This document shows positions 50,112 through 59,100 of a DNA stretch of 64,000 nucleotides, one piece after another (position 1 is the first letter of the stretch; each line of letters opens with the position of its first letter). Where the stretch lies: contig JAVEXZ010000003.1 of the NCBI GenBank assembly GCA_034003765.1, positions 62,001 to 126,000 of the forward strand. Direction: 5' to 3'. Below the pieces are notes generated by a model that saw nothing but the letters and a program-made list of their open reading frames with translations, was not told the DNA's origin and did no database searches. A program made the position numbers and the translations under genes. The stretch is from JAAZGD01 sp034003765 (GTDB lineage: Bacteria; Bacillota; Clostridia; Peptostreptococcales; Anaerovoracaceae).

Positions 50112-50156
50112 TGGAGGAAAGTGGTTGTAATGTGGTGCAAAATGGAGTAAAGTGGG
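50112..50156 (+). promoter_or_regulatory. MraZ-type box array upstream of mraZ
   Basis: TGG cores recur at 50112, 50122, 50133, 50143 and 50153, a spacing of 10-11 bases, each preceded by A/T-rich bases (AAAGTGG, AATGTGG, AAAATGG, AAAGTGG). This matches the helically phased repeats through which MraZ binds its own promoter in other bacteria. An additional TGGAGG at 50091 fits the same register. I could not identify the mraZ -10/-35 pair with confidence. Confidence 0.65.
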
Positions 50157-50189
50157 GTTAATGAAATAGCTAATATGGAGGAGTGTCCC

Positions 50190-50621
50190 ATGTTGATGGG
50201 TAAGTACCTAAATTCAATTGATATAAAATTTAGAATGATTGTCCCTGCAAAATTTAGGGACAAGTTGGAGTATAAGTGCGTTCTAACTAGGGGGATTGAT
50301 CATTGCCTATATATTTATCCCATGGATGAATGGGAAGTATTAATGGAAAAACTCTCTAGCCTACCTATGAGTGATCCTGATGCAAGAGCTTTTGTAAGGC
50401 ATTTTTATGCTAACGCAGTTGAATGCGACATTGATAAGCAAGGGAGAATAACTCTGCCTCTGGAATTAAGAGAATGGGCTGGAATTAAAAAGGACTTAGT
50501 AACCCTTGGCCTATTAAACCGCATTGAAATTTGGAGCATTGACAGTTGGGAGGATACAGACAACAAAACTGAGCTGGAACACAGCGATTTTGCAAAGAAG
50601 ATGATAGAGTATGGAATTTAA
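50190..50621 (+). CDS. mraZ: Transcriptional regulator MraZ
   Basis: A DNA-binding ring protein that autoregulates the division/cell-wall cluster. The 143-residue product has two AbrB-like half-domains: S-I-D-I-K-F-R-M-I-V-P-A-K-F-R and D-I-D-K-Q-G-R-I-T-L-P. In the first, Phe replaces the Gly normally found in D-x-K-G-R. I start at the ATG at 50190 (M-L-M-G-K-Y), which has GGAGGAG 6 bases upstream and the family N-terminus; the frame opens at 50175. It overlaps rsmH by 11 bases. Confidence 0.94.
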   Translation: MLMGKYLNSIDIKFRMIVPAKFRDKLEYKCVLTRGIDHCLYIYPMDEWEVLMEKLSSLPMSDPDARAFVRHFYANAVECDIDKQGRITLPLELREWAGIKKDLVTLGLLNRIEIWSIDSWEDTDNKTELEHSDFAKKMIEYGI

Positions 50622-51558
50622 TCACAAAGCAGTTCTTTTTGAAAAATGCTTGGAGAGTCTAAAAGTAGATCCCCATGGCATATATGTAGATGGAACCCTT
50701 GGAGGTGGAGGGCATGCTTATGGTATATGCCAACAGTTGGACCAGGAAGGATGGTTTGTTGGTATTGATAGGGACCAAGCAGCTATTCTCGCAGGCGGGG
50801 AAAGGCTAAGAGAATTCAAATGTCGTAAGTCTTTTGTCCAGAGCAACTATGCTGAGATAAAAGAAGTCTTGGATACATTGGGGATTGTAGAAATAAATGG
50901 AGCACTACTTGATTTAGGAGTGTCCTCTTTTCAACTAGACAATGCTGAACGAGGGTTTTCCTATATGCAAGAAGCATCTTTGGATATGCGTATGTGCCAA
51001 GACGATTCTCTGACGGCATATAGTGTAATAAATGAATATAGTAAAAGGGAATTAGCAAGAATTATTAAAGAGTATGGAGAAGAAAGATGGGCAAGCAGAG
51101 TTGCCCAGTTCATTGTAGAAGCCCGAAAAGAAAACCCTATTGAGACAACACAAGAGCTAGTATCAATAATAAAAAAGGCGATTCCAGCAGCTGCTAGAAG
51201 AGATGGTCCCCACCCAGCTAAAAGAACATTTCAAGCTATCAGAATAGAAGTAAATGACGAGCTAGGGCTTTTGGAACAAGCTGTTGAGGATTTTGTTGAC
51301 ATTTTAGCACCTGGTGGGCGGATGGCAGTTATTACTTTTCATTCTTTAGAAGATCGAATTGTAAAAGAGGTTTTTCAAAGACGCCTAAACCCTTGTATTT
51401 GCCCCAAGGAATTCCCTGTTTGTACTTGCGGCAAGATAGCTGACATTAAAAAGATAAGCAAAAAGCCAATAATTGCTGATGAATTGGAATTAGAAGAAAA
51501 TCCAAGAGCTCGAAGTGCAAAACTTAGAGTAATTGAAAAGACAGGAGGTGCAAAATGA
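50611..51558 (+). CDS. rsmH: 16S rRNA (cytosine-N4-1402) methyltransferase RsmH (MraW)
   Basis: A SAM-dependent N4-methylation enzyme acting on C1402 of 16S rRNA. The 315-residue protein has the SAM motif Y-V-D-G-T-L-G-G-G-G-H-A, L-L-D-L-G-V-S-S-F-Q-L-D, and the C-terminal R-N-P-R-A-R-S-like segment (E-E-N-P-R-A-R-S-A-K-L-R). The second gene of the dcw cluster, overlapping both neighbours. Confidence 0.96.
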   Translation: MEFNHKAVLFEKCLESLKVDPHGIYVDGTLGGGGHAYGICQQLDQEGWFVGIDRDQAAILAGGERLREFKCRKSFVQSNYAEIKEVLDTLGIVEINGALLDLGVSSFQLDNAERGFSYMQEASLDMRMCQDDSLTAYSVINEYSKRELARIIKEYGEERWASRVAQFIVEARKENPIETTQELVSIIKKAIPAAARRDGPHPAKRTFQAIRIEVNDELGLLEQAVEDFVDILAPGGRMAVITFHSLEDRIVKEVFQRRLNPCICPKEFPVCTCGKIADIKKISKKPIIADELELEENPRARSAKLRVIEKTGGAK

Positions 51559-51989
51559 TTGCGGCGGATCAATGGTATGAATACCAACAACAATATCGTA
51601 GATTTAGCTTTGACATGAAACCCGCTGAATCAATTTGCCTTGAGGAGAAAAAGAAATCTAGGACTTCTCCCAAAGATAGGTTGGGTTTGATGATTTTAAC
51701 TCTACTTATGGGCTTAGTATTTGTCGGGATGATTATAGTTGCTGCTTATGGAGCCAACATAAAATATGATATAAATACTTTGGCAAAGGAAAATGCAGTA
51801 ATACAAGGAGAGATAGAAAACCTGAATGTAAAAATCAAATGTGCCGTAAATATTGGAACCATTGAGGACAGAGCCATAAATGAGCTAGGGATGGTTTATC
51901 CGGAGATAGATCAATTTAGATATCTAGGAGCTAAAACAGAAACCACCCATAATTTAGCAACACTCATTAAAGAAAAAGCCTACAATTAA
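51555..51989 (+). CDS. ftsL: FtsL-like cell division protein
   Basis: This 144-residue bitopic protein has a cytoplasmic N-terminus (about 1-42), one membrane segment (about 43-66) and an extracellular coiled coil with leucine-zipper spacing (about 70-105). It sits at the FtsL position, between rsmH and the PBP gene. FtsL sequences are poorly conserved, so the call is by topology and location. Its ATG overlaps the rsmH stop by 4 bases. A hairpin with a T-rich tail follows. Confidence 0.75.
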   Translation: MIAADQWYEYQQQYRRFSFDMKPAESICLEEKKKSRTSPKDRLGLMILTLLMGLVFVGMIIVAAYGANIKYDINTLAKENAVIQGEIENLNVKIKCAVNIGTIEDRAINELGMVYPEIDQFRYLGAKTETTHNLATLIKEKAYN

Positions 51990-52015
51990 TCCGAGAAAAA
52001 ACTGCATAAAAGCTT

Positions 52016-52065
52016 AAACCAGACAACTTAATCAGTTAAAATAGAGTATGTCTGGTTTTCTTTAG
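52016..52065 (+). terminator. Hairpin with T-rich tail between ftsL and the PBP gene (possible attenuator)
   Basis: The arms AAACCAGACA (52016-52025) and TGTCTGGTTT (52049-52058) pair perfectly over 10 bp, with a 23-base loop and then TTCTTT. It looks like a terminator placed inside the dcw cluster. Downstream genes either rely on read-through or on another promoter. Confidence 0.6.
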
Positions 52066-52088
52066 AATATAGAAGATAGGTGAAGATC

Positions 52089-54086
52089 ATGGGCAACACA
52101 AATAATCGAACAAAGAAAAGGTTGGTAATTTGCTTTGCATTTATATGCCTATTAATAGTTGGTCTTTCTTTTAGAGTTGGTTGGGTACAGATAGTCAAAG
52201 GTGAGGAATACAAAAGAATGGCTGCTGGACAACAAACCAGAGACATTTCAATTGTGGCAAAACGAGGAACTATATATGATAGAAAAGGTGAAGAATTGGC
52301 TATGAGTGCAATAAGCTTTTCAGTATGGGTTCGCCCCAAAAAGATTTGGGAGGGTGAAGAGACTGGGAGCAAGGAAATTAAGGCGGAAAAATATTTGGCT
52401 TCACTTTCTGAAACTTTAGGAATTGAGCTAGAAAAAATAGAGGGAATGACCAAAACGGATTCCCCTATGGTTAAAATTGCAAAACACCAAACCAAAGAAG
52501 TCGCCAATTCCATTATGGAACTTAATATTCCTGGTGTTGAAACCAGTGAAGAAGTAAAAAGATACTATCCCCTAGGCCCCTTTGCTTCTCATCTCCTAGG
52601 CACAGTTACAGATGATAGTGTGGGACTTTCTGGAATTGAGTTAAAGTATGATAGGTTTTTAAGTGGAGTGTCTGGAAGATGGATCAAAAGTGCCGATGTT
52701 GATGGAAATGGACTTGCCTACGGTGTGGAAAAGTATTACGAAGCCTCAGATGGGCTGAATGTAGTTTTGACTCTAGACTCTGTTATCCAACATTATGTTG
52801 AAAAAGCAATAGAGGATGTACTGTTAACAACTGGAGCAGACAGAGTTTGGTGTTTGGTGATGGAACCAAAAACGGGGGATGTTTTGGCAATGGCAGCTCT
52901 TCCAGACTATGACCCCAATAATTCAAGAGTTCCCCTAGATCCACAAGAAGCAGAATATGTAAGTTCCTTAGGGGAAAACGAACAAACTGTATATTGGAAT
53001 AAAATGTGGAGAAATTCCATGGTTAGTGATACCTATGAACCTGGATCCACCTTCAAACTTATAACAGCGGCAATAGGTCTAGAAGAAGGAGTCACATCAT
53101 TAAAGGAAAAATTTGTTTGCACAGGGTCTATAGATGTATACGGAAGTGTTTTGAGGTGTTGGAGACATGGTAATCCCCATGGAAGCCAAAGCTTTGTAGA
53201 AGCAGTGGGGAACTCTTGTAACCCTGTACTAGTACAAGTTGCCCAGCGTGTGGGAGAATCCAAATATTATACCTATTTAGACATGTTTGGGTTTTCAGAA
53301 AAAACCAATATAGACTATCCGGGAGAGACCACATCAATCCTACAGTCACGGACTTCTGCAAACCCCGTAGGCCTTGCTACCATGGCATATGGTCAAGGAA
53401 TTGCTGTTACACCCATACAAATATTAACGGCTGTTTCCGCTTTCGGCAATGAGGGCAAGCTAATGCAACCCAGACTGGTAAGTGGGTTAACAGATAAAAA
53501 TGGCAAAACAGTAGTGACCTTTGATCCCAAAGTTGTAAGGCAGGTGGTTTCCAAGCAAACATCCCAAGAGATGAGGGAAATTATGGAATCAGTTGTATCT
53601 GAAGGCGGTGGTGGAACAGCAAAGGTTGATGGCTATAGAGTTGGAGGGAAGACTGGAACCGCTCAAAAGGCAAAGGATGGGGGCTATATTGATGAAACCT
53701 ATTCATCCTTTATTGGGATGGCACCAATGAATGATCCTCAGGTAGCAATATTATTAGTAGTTGACAACCCAAAGGGTGTAAAATATGGTAGTGTTACAGC
53801 AGCACCCGGAGCACAAAAAATACTTGCAGAAACATTAAGGTACCTAAATATAGAACCGGAATTCACTGAAGCGGAATTAGTAGCCTTGAGAAAGGATACT
53901 GTTATTGTGCCTAACCTGACAGGTGAGAGTATTGAAAATGCCTCGGGTATCCTTGGTGGAATGTTCCTAAATGCAACCACATCCCCACTCTTGCAATCTT
54001 CAGAAGAAAAAATGGTAAAAGACCAGTATCCAAAACCAGGGGAACATGTTAAAAAGGGTACGACAATATATTTATATTGGGATTAA
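52089..54086 (+). CDS. spoVD: Class B penicillin-binding protein (SpoVD/FtsI-like) with one PASTA domain
   Basis: A peptidoglycan transpeptidase. N-terminal membrane anchor (about 15-35), PBP dimerisation domain (R-G-T-I-Y-D-R-K-G), then the transpeptidase domain with catalytic Ser320 in S-T-F-K, S-C-N, and K-T-G-T-A. One C-terminal PASTA repeat (about 608-665) begins V-P-N-L-T-G. SpoVD of Bacillus also carries a single PASTA repeat; with only one PBP gene here, it could serve division, sporulation or both. I use the ATG at 52089 (AGGTGA 5 bases upstream) over a GTG at 52080. Confidence 0.9.
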   Translation: MGNTNNRTKKRLVICFAFICLLIVGLSFRVGWVQIVKGEEYKRMAAGQQTRDISIVAKRGTIYDRKGEELAMSAISFSVWVRPKKIWEGEETGSKEIKAEKYLASLSETLGIELEKIEGMTKTDSPMVKIAKHQTKEVANSIMELNIPGVETSEEVKRYYPLGPFASHLLGTVTDDSVGLSGIELKYDRFLSGVSGRWIKSADVDGNGLAYGVEKYYEASDGLNVVLTLDSVIQHYVEKAIEDVLLTTGADRVWCLVMEPKTGDVLAMAALPDYDPNNSRVPLDPQEAEYVSSLGENEQTVYWNKMWRNSMVSDTYEPGSTFKLITAAIGLEEGVTSLKEKFVCTGSIDVYGSVLRCWRHGNPHGSQSFVEAVGNSCNPVLVQVAQRVGESKYYTYLDMFGFSEKTNIDYPGETTSILQSRTSANPVGLATMAYGQGIAVTPIQILTAVSAFGNEGKLMQPRLVSGLTDKNGKTVVTFDPKVVRQVVSKQTSQEMREIMESVVSEGGGGTAKVDGYRVGGKTGTAQKAKDGGYIDETYSSFIGMAPMNDPQVAILLVVDNPKGVKYGSVTAAPGAQKILAETLRYLNIEPEFTEAELVALRKDTVIVPNLTGESIENASGILGGMFLNATTSPLLQSSEEKMVKDQYPKPGEHVKKGTTIYLYWD

Positions 54087-54103
54087 AGAAAGGCGAAACC
54101 ATA

Positions 54104-55468
54104 ATGAAAACCTTAACCCTTGGCCAAGTAGAAAAGGCGACAGGAGGGAAACGTATTAAAGGGAACAACAATGAAAAGATAATAGGTGTTTGCGCTGACT
54201 CACGGAAAGGTCAGCCAGGTTTCCTGTTTTTTGCTTTGCCTGGAGAACATAATGACGGACATGAATTTTTGGAATCCGCCAAAGCCTCTGGTTGCATAGG
54301 CGCTGTAATAAGCCGAGATATAGAAGATTTTCCCATGGATCATTGTATAATGGTAGAGGATACACTAAAAGCCCTACAGGAATTATCACTATACTTCTTA
54401 GAGACATTTTCTATTAAAAAGGTTGCTATTACTGGTAGCACTGGCAAGACAACAACAAAGGATATGGTGGCTACAATCTGTGAGACAAAATTCAAGACTG
54501 CGAAAACACAAGGCAATTACAATAATGATATTGGCCTCCCCCTTACAATCCTGTCTATGGATGAGGGAACAGAAGTGGGAATATTTGAAATGGGTATGGA
54601 TCAACCTGGAGAGATCCATTTCCTTGCCACTTTAGTGAAACCAGACATTGGGATTATAACAAATGTTGGTCATTCTCATTTAGAAAAACTTGGTTCAAGA
54701 GAGAATATATTGAAGGCGAAATTAGAAGTAGTTACTTATTTCAATGAGGCCAACACCTTGATTATCAACGGCGATGGAGACATCTTGACTGAATCAGCGG
54801 CAAAAGGCAACTATAAAACCATTACTACAGGTGCAAACAAAAATAGTGATTACAAAGTAAGTAACATAAAAGATAATGAAGAGGGAATCTCATTTGATCT
54901 TGAATTAGCTGAGGAAAAACATCAGGTTATCCTGCCTGTTCACGGAAGCCACAATGCTTTTAATGGAGCACTAGCACTTGCTTGTGGCCGAGAATTAGGC
55001 ATTTCTCTAGAGGATGGTTTAAGGGGACTAGGTAATTTGGTCTTAACAGAAAACAGATTAGAGATTTCACAAAAGGATAACATAAAGGTTATAGACGATA
55101 CCTATAATGCTAGTCCAGACTCAGTTAGAAGCGCAATTGATGTTTTACTTGCCCAAAAAGGACAGCGTAAGATTGCTATTTTAGGGGACATGTTTGAATT
55201 AGGTGAAGAAGCCGAGAAGTATCATTATGAAATTGGTAAATACGCTGGTGAGCAAGGAGTGGATGTGGTTGTCACAGTTGGAGATTTAGCATATAATATT
55301 GCACTAGGAGCAAGAGAATATATTTTGGAAGAATTGGTTTTATCATATGCAAACCGAGAGGCATTTATCCCTGAAGCCCAGTCTCTTATTCGATCAGGAG
55401 ATGTAGTATTGGTTAAAGCCTCAAGGGGTATGAAACTGGAAGAGATAGTCAAAGAAATCTTGGATTAG
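54104..55468 (+). CDS. murF: UDP-MurNAc-tripeptide:D-Ala-D-Ala ligase MurF
   Basis: Adds D-Ala-D-Ala to UDP-MurNAc-tripeptide. The 454-residue Mur ligase has the ATP motif G-S-T-G-K-T-T-T-K-D, the MurF-type N-N-D-I-G-L-P-L-T, G-H-S-H-L-E-K-L-G and the C-domain D-D-T-Y-N-A-S-P-D-S. The ATG at 54104 has AAAGG about 10 bases upstream; the open frame begins at a TTG inside spoVD. murE, usually between spoVD and murF, is absent. Confidence 0.94.
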   Translation: MKTLTLGQVEKATGGKRIKGNNNEKIIGVCADSRKGQPGFLFFALPGEHNDGHEFLESAKASGCIGAVISRDIEDFPMDHCIMVEDTLKALQELSLYFLETFSIKKVAITGSTGKTTTKDMVATICETKFKTAKTQGNYNNDIGLPLTILSMDEGTEVGIFEMGMDQPGEIHFLATLVKPDIGIITNVGHSHLEKLGSRENILKAKLEVVTYFNEANTLIINGDGDILTESAAKGNYKTITTGANKNSDYKVSNIKDNEEGISFDLELAEEKHQVILPVHGSHNAFNGALALACGRELGISLEDGLRGLGNLVLTENRLEISQKDNIKVIDDTYNASPDSVRSAIDVLLAQKGQRKIAILGDMFELGEEAEKYHYEIGKYAGEQGVDVVVTVGDLAYNIALGAREYILEELVLSYANREAFIPEAQSLIRSGDVVLVKASRGMKLEEIVKEILD

Positions 55469-55476
55469 GAGAATTT

Positions 55477-56433
55477 ATGGGAATAGTACAATTACTGATA
55501 TTACTGGTGATGGCATTCATGATTAGCACTGTGGCTACGTCACTTGCAATACCTATATTGCAAAGAAAGCATACAGGACAAAATATTCGGGAGGAGGGGC
55601 CTTTATCCCATATGTCTAAGTCTGGTACTCCCAGTATGGGAGGGATAGCCATTATTGCTGCTACACTAGTTACTGTGGTTGCCACAAAACAATTGACCCT
55701 TACTACAGGTATATTAGTTTTTGGCCTTGTTGCCTTTGGTGCAATTGGATTTGCAGATGACTATTTGAAGATAATCAGACGAAACAATTTAGGATTGAGA
55801 GCTTGGCAAAAATTTGGATTACAAACCATTGGAGCCCTTGCTCTAGTTTTAGCTATGAGTCTTGTTTTGGACAGAGGCACTCTTGTCTTGCTACCCTTCA
55901 CTGGGGAGACATTTGATCTAGGTAAGTGGTATGTTCCTTTTGCAGTATTTGTAGTCTTGGCTATGGTGAATAGTGTGAATTTGACAGATGGCCTTGATGG
56001 CCTTGCCTCTGGAGTTACTGGTGTTGTTGCAGTATTCTTTGCACTAGCTGGCGTAACCCTGGCTAATGCAGTAGGTAGCTCATTTGCTATTTGCTTGGCG
56101 GGAGCTTGTATAGGCTTTTTAATATTCAACCGATATCCAGCGAAGATTTTTATGGGAGATACAGGATCTTTAGCTTTAGGTGGTGGACTGGCCGCTGTTG
56201 CTATTCTCCTGAATATGGAATTATTTTTACCAATAGTGGGATTTATTTTTGTTATTGAGGCCTTATCAGTTATAATTCAGGTAGTAAGCTTTAAGACTAG
56301 GGGCAAAAGAGTATTTAAAATGTCTCCTATTCACCATCATTTCGAGCTATCTGGAATGAAGGAAACTAAAGTTGTTGGCATGTTCTGGGTGGCTACAATA
56401 ATCTTTTGTGGCATAGGAATAGGAGCGATGTAA
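55477..56433 (+). CDS. mraY: Phospho-MurNAc-pentapeptide transferase MraY
   Basis: Forms lipid I from UDP-MurNAc-pentapeptide and undecaprenyl phosphate. The 318-residue protein has about ten membrane helices. Family motifs: K-S-G-T-P-S-M-G-G, F-A-D-D-Y-L-K, N-L-T-D-G-L-D-G-L-A, F-M-G-D-T-G-S-L-A-L-G and P-I-H-H-H-F-E. AGGAG lies upstream of the ATG; its stop overlaps the murD start (TAATG). Confidence 0.97.
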   Translation: MGIVQLLILLVMAFMISTVATSLAIPILQRKHTGQNIREEGPLSHMSKSGTPSMGGIAIIAATLVTVVATKQLTLTTGILVFGLVAFGAIGFADDYLKIIRRNNLGLRAWQKFGLQTIGALALVLAMSLVLDRGTLVLLPFTGETFDLGKWYVPFAVFVVLAMVNSVNLTDGLDGLASGVTGVVAVFFALAGVTLANAVGSSFAICLAGACIGFLIFNRYPAKIFMGDTGSLALGGGLAAVAILLNMELFLPIVGFIFVIEALSVIIQVVSFKTRGKRVFKMSPIHHHFELSGMKETKVVGMFWVATIIFCGIGIGAM

Positions 56434-57824
56434 TGGAAAAAGATTTTGAAGGAAAAAGAGCAAGGCAATTCCAGGGTAAAAAGGTCCTTGTGGTAGGTAT
56501 GGGAAAATCAGGCCTTGCGGTAACCCAAGCCCTCCTCAAAATTGGCGCTAGCGTTACTGTTCAAGATATCAAGAAAAAAGAAGATGTGGATTCCCAACTA
56601 ATCCAATTTTTGGAAAACGTTGGGGTTAAGTGTTATTTTGGTATAAAACCAGATCCCAAAGATCATTTTGATATGGTGGTTTTATCTCCAGGGGTCCCTA
56701 CCTACTTGGATTTTATTGCAGATGCAAAAGATTCTGGTGCAGAGATCATTGGGGAATTGGAAATAGCTTATAGGGTTGGATCTGGAACATATATTGCTAT
56801 TACTGGGACCAATGGAAAAACCACTACTACGGCTTTGGTAGGAGAGATATTTAGACATGCTAAACGTAAAACATTTGTGGTTGGAAATATAGGGGTTGCG
56901 GTTATTAGTAGGTCTTTGATTTCAACAAAGGATACTTGGCTTGTAACGGAAGTATCAAGTTTTCAGCTAGAAACTACAAAGTACTTTAAGCCATTTATTT
57001 CTTCCATATTAAATATAAGTGAAGACCATATGGATCGTCATGAAACAATGGAAAACTATATAAGAGCAAAAGGTGAAATTTTTAAGAACCAAGAAGCATC
57101 GGATTATACTGTGATAAATGCAGATGATGAGGCTTGCCTACTACTTTCTTATAGGGCTCCATGTAAAGTTGTGTATTTCAGCAGAAGCCGAGAACTAGAT
57201 TTTGGTTGTTTTGTTAGGAACAATCAAATAATTATCAAAGATGAAGAGGGCAAAGAAAGCCAAGTTTGCAGTACAAATGATTTACTGATACCAGGAGATC
57301 ATAATATTGAAAATGCCCTTGCTGCCACAGCTATATCTTATTATTCAGGTGTTGCTACGGAGACTATTGGTCAGGTTCTCAAGACTTTTAATGGGGTTCC
57401 CCACCGTCTTGAGTTTGTTGAAGAAATAGACGGAAGAAGATTTATAAACGATTCAAAAGGAACAAATCCCAACTCTACAATAAAGGCCATTGAAGCTATG
57501 CCAAAGGGGATAGTTCTTATCGCTGGGGGCTATGACAAAGGAGGGACCTTTGATAGCTTGATTGATTCTTTTAATGGAAAAGTGAAAGCCCTTGTCTTAA
57601 TGGGGAAAACCGGCCCATTGATTAGAGAGGCTGCAGAGGCTAAGGGGTTCAATGAAGTCACCATGGCCAAGGATATGGACGAAAGTGTTCGCCTTGCTTA
57701 TGGACTGGCATCCCCAGGGGATACTATATTGCTTTCTCCCGCCTGTGCAAGTTGGGATATGTACACAAATTTTGAACAGAGGGGTGAACACTTTAAAACC
57801 TTGGTACACAAATTAGCAAATTAG
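56433..57824 (+). CDS. murD: UDP-MurNAc-L-alanine:D-glutamate ligase MurD
   Basis: Adds D-Glu to UDP-MurNAc-L-Ala. The 463-residue protein has an N-terminal Rossmann-like UDP domain (V-L-V-V-G-M-G-K-S-G-L), the ATP motif G-T-N-G-K-T-T-T, M-D-R-H and N-D-S-K-G-T-N-P-N-S in the C-terminal part. I place the start at the ATG overlapping the mraY stop, with AGGAG about 8 bases before; the frame itself opens inside mraY at 56406. Confidence 0.96.
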   Translation: MEKDFEGKRARQFQGKKVLVVGMGKSGLAVTQALLKIGASVTVQDIKKKEDVDSQLIQFLENVGVKCYFGIKPDPKDHFDMVVLSPGVPTYLDFIADAKDSGAEIIGELEIAYRVGSGTYIAITGTNGKTTTTALVGEIFRHAKRKTFVVGNIGVAVISRSLISTKDTWLVTEVSSFQLETTKYFKPFISSILNISEDHMDRHETMENYIRAKGEIFKNQEASDYTVINADDEACLLLSYRAPCKVVYFSRSRELDFGCFVRNNQIIIKDEEGKESQVCSTNDLLIPGDHNIENALAATAISYYSGVATETIGQVLKTFNGVPHRLEFVEEIDGRRFINDSKGTNPNSTIKAIEAMPKGIVLIAGGYDKGGTFDSLIDSFNGKVKALVLMGKTGPLIREAAEAKGFNEVTMAKDMDESVRLAYGLASPGDTILLSPACASWDMYTNFEQRGEHFKTLVHKLAN

Positions 57825-57842
57825 AAAAACGGGGAGAATGGA

Positions 57843-58958
57843 ATGAACTTGGGCATTAAAAGAATGAAATCAGGGGATTTCCTTATTGTATTGATAACCA
57901 TGGCTTTCGTTATATTTGGCGTTACTATGGTTTTTAGCGCCAGCTACTATACAGCAATAAGTGATTATGGAGACCCCTATTATTTCCTTAAGAGAGAGAT
58001 TATATTCGCAGGAATTGGAACTGTTCTAATGCTGGTTACCGCTACCATTGACTACCATATATATCAAAAAATATACTGGGGAATCCTGGCAGCTTCTCTG
58101 GTTCTTCTTATGCTGGTTTTCACTCCTTTAGGTGTTACTCGAAACAATGCAACACGTTGGATTGGAGTAGGAGACCTGACCTTAATGCCAGGAGAAATAG
58201 CAAAGTTAGCTGTAATTATTTTTGTGGCTATATATTTAAGTAGCGACCCTTCACACATTAGGAGCTTGAAATATGGGGTTTTGCCTCTCTTTGGGGTTGG
58301 TGGCATTTTCTTTGGCCTCATCTATATGCAGCCAAACCTTTCTACTGCGATTACCATATTTTTAATAATTGTAGCTATGCTCTTTGTGGCTGGAGCTAAA
58401 CTCTGGCACCTAGGTATAGTTTTAGGAACAGGTGCTTTATTGGGATTTTTTGCTGTGTTTGTAGACCCTGACGGTGGTTATCGCTTAAGCAGAGTTACAA
58501 GTTTTCTTGACCCTTTTGCAGATCCTCTCAATACTGGCTATCAAGTGGTTCAATCATTATATGCCCTTGGGTCAGGAGGTCTTTTTGGAGTAGGCATAGG
58601 AAAGAGCATCCAGAAAAACCTTTATTTACCTGAGGCCCATAATGATTTTATTCTTTCTATTATTGGAGAAGAACTGGGATTTATCTCTATTATTATACTT
58701 TTCTTGGGATACATTTTCTTGCTGTGGAGGGGGATACATATAGCGATTAATGCCAAAGATTTATGCGGAACCCTAATAGCAAGTGGGGTAACGTTGATGC
58801 TGGGAATTCAGATAGTATTGAATGTGGCCACAGTTACATCTAGTATGCCGCCGACAGGAATAACTCTGCCTTTTATAAGTTATGGAGGGAATGCAATTTG
58901 GATGTTCATGATTGCAATGGGACTACTAATTAATATTTCTCGATATAAGGGAAAATGA
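57843..58958 (+). CDS. spoVE: SEDS glycosyltransferase, SpoVE/FtsW family
   Basis: A peptidoglycan polymerase paired with a class B PBP. The 371-residue protein has about ten membrane segments and SEDS hallmarks: V-F-S-A-S-Y near residue 30, N-N-A-T-R-W-I-G-V-G, P-E-A-H-N-D-F-I-L-S and P-F-I-S-Y-G-G-N near the end. FtsW and SpoVE cannot be told apart from sequence alone. The 142 bases before murG carry imperfect direct repeats (GATTTGCT-like, around 58972, 59008 and 59069) but no confident promoter. Confidence 0.9.
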   Translation: MNLGIKRMKSGDFLIVLITMAFVIFGVTMVFSASYYTAISDYGDPYYFLKREIIFAGIGTVLMLVTATIDYHIYQKIYWGILAASLVLLMLVFTPLGVTRNNATRWIGVGDLTLMPGEIAKLAVIIFVAIYLSSDPSHIRSLKYGVLPLFGVGGIFFGLIYMQPNLSTAITIFLIIVAMLFVAGAKLWHLGIVLGTGALLGFFAVFVDPDGGYRLSRVTSFLDPFADPLNTGYQVVQSLYALGSGGLFGVGIGKSIQKNLYLPEAHNDFILSIIGEELGFISIIILFLGYIFLLWRGIHIAINAKDLCGTLIASGVTLMLGIQIVLNVATVTSSMPPTGITLPFISYGGNAIWMFMIAMGLLINISRYKGK

Positions 58959-59100
58959 AGAGTTAATTTGATTTGCTTATATATGGGAAGATGATAAGTG
59001 AACCTGATTTGCTGAAGTGTGAAAAGAGAAAAATGCTTTGGAGTTCTGACATAAGGGAAATGACAAGCTGATTTGGATTAGAAAAAATGGGGTTGAAGTG

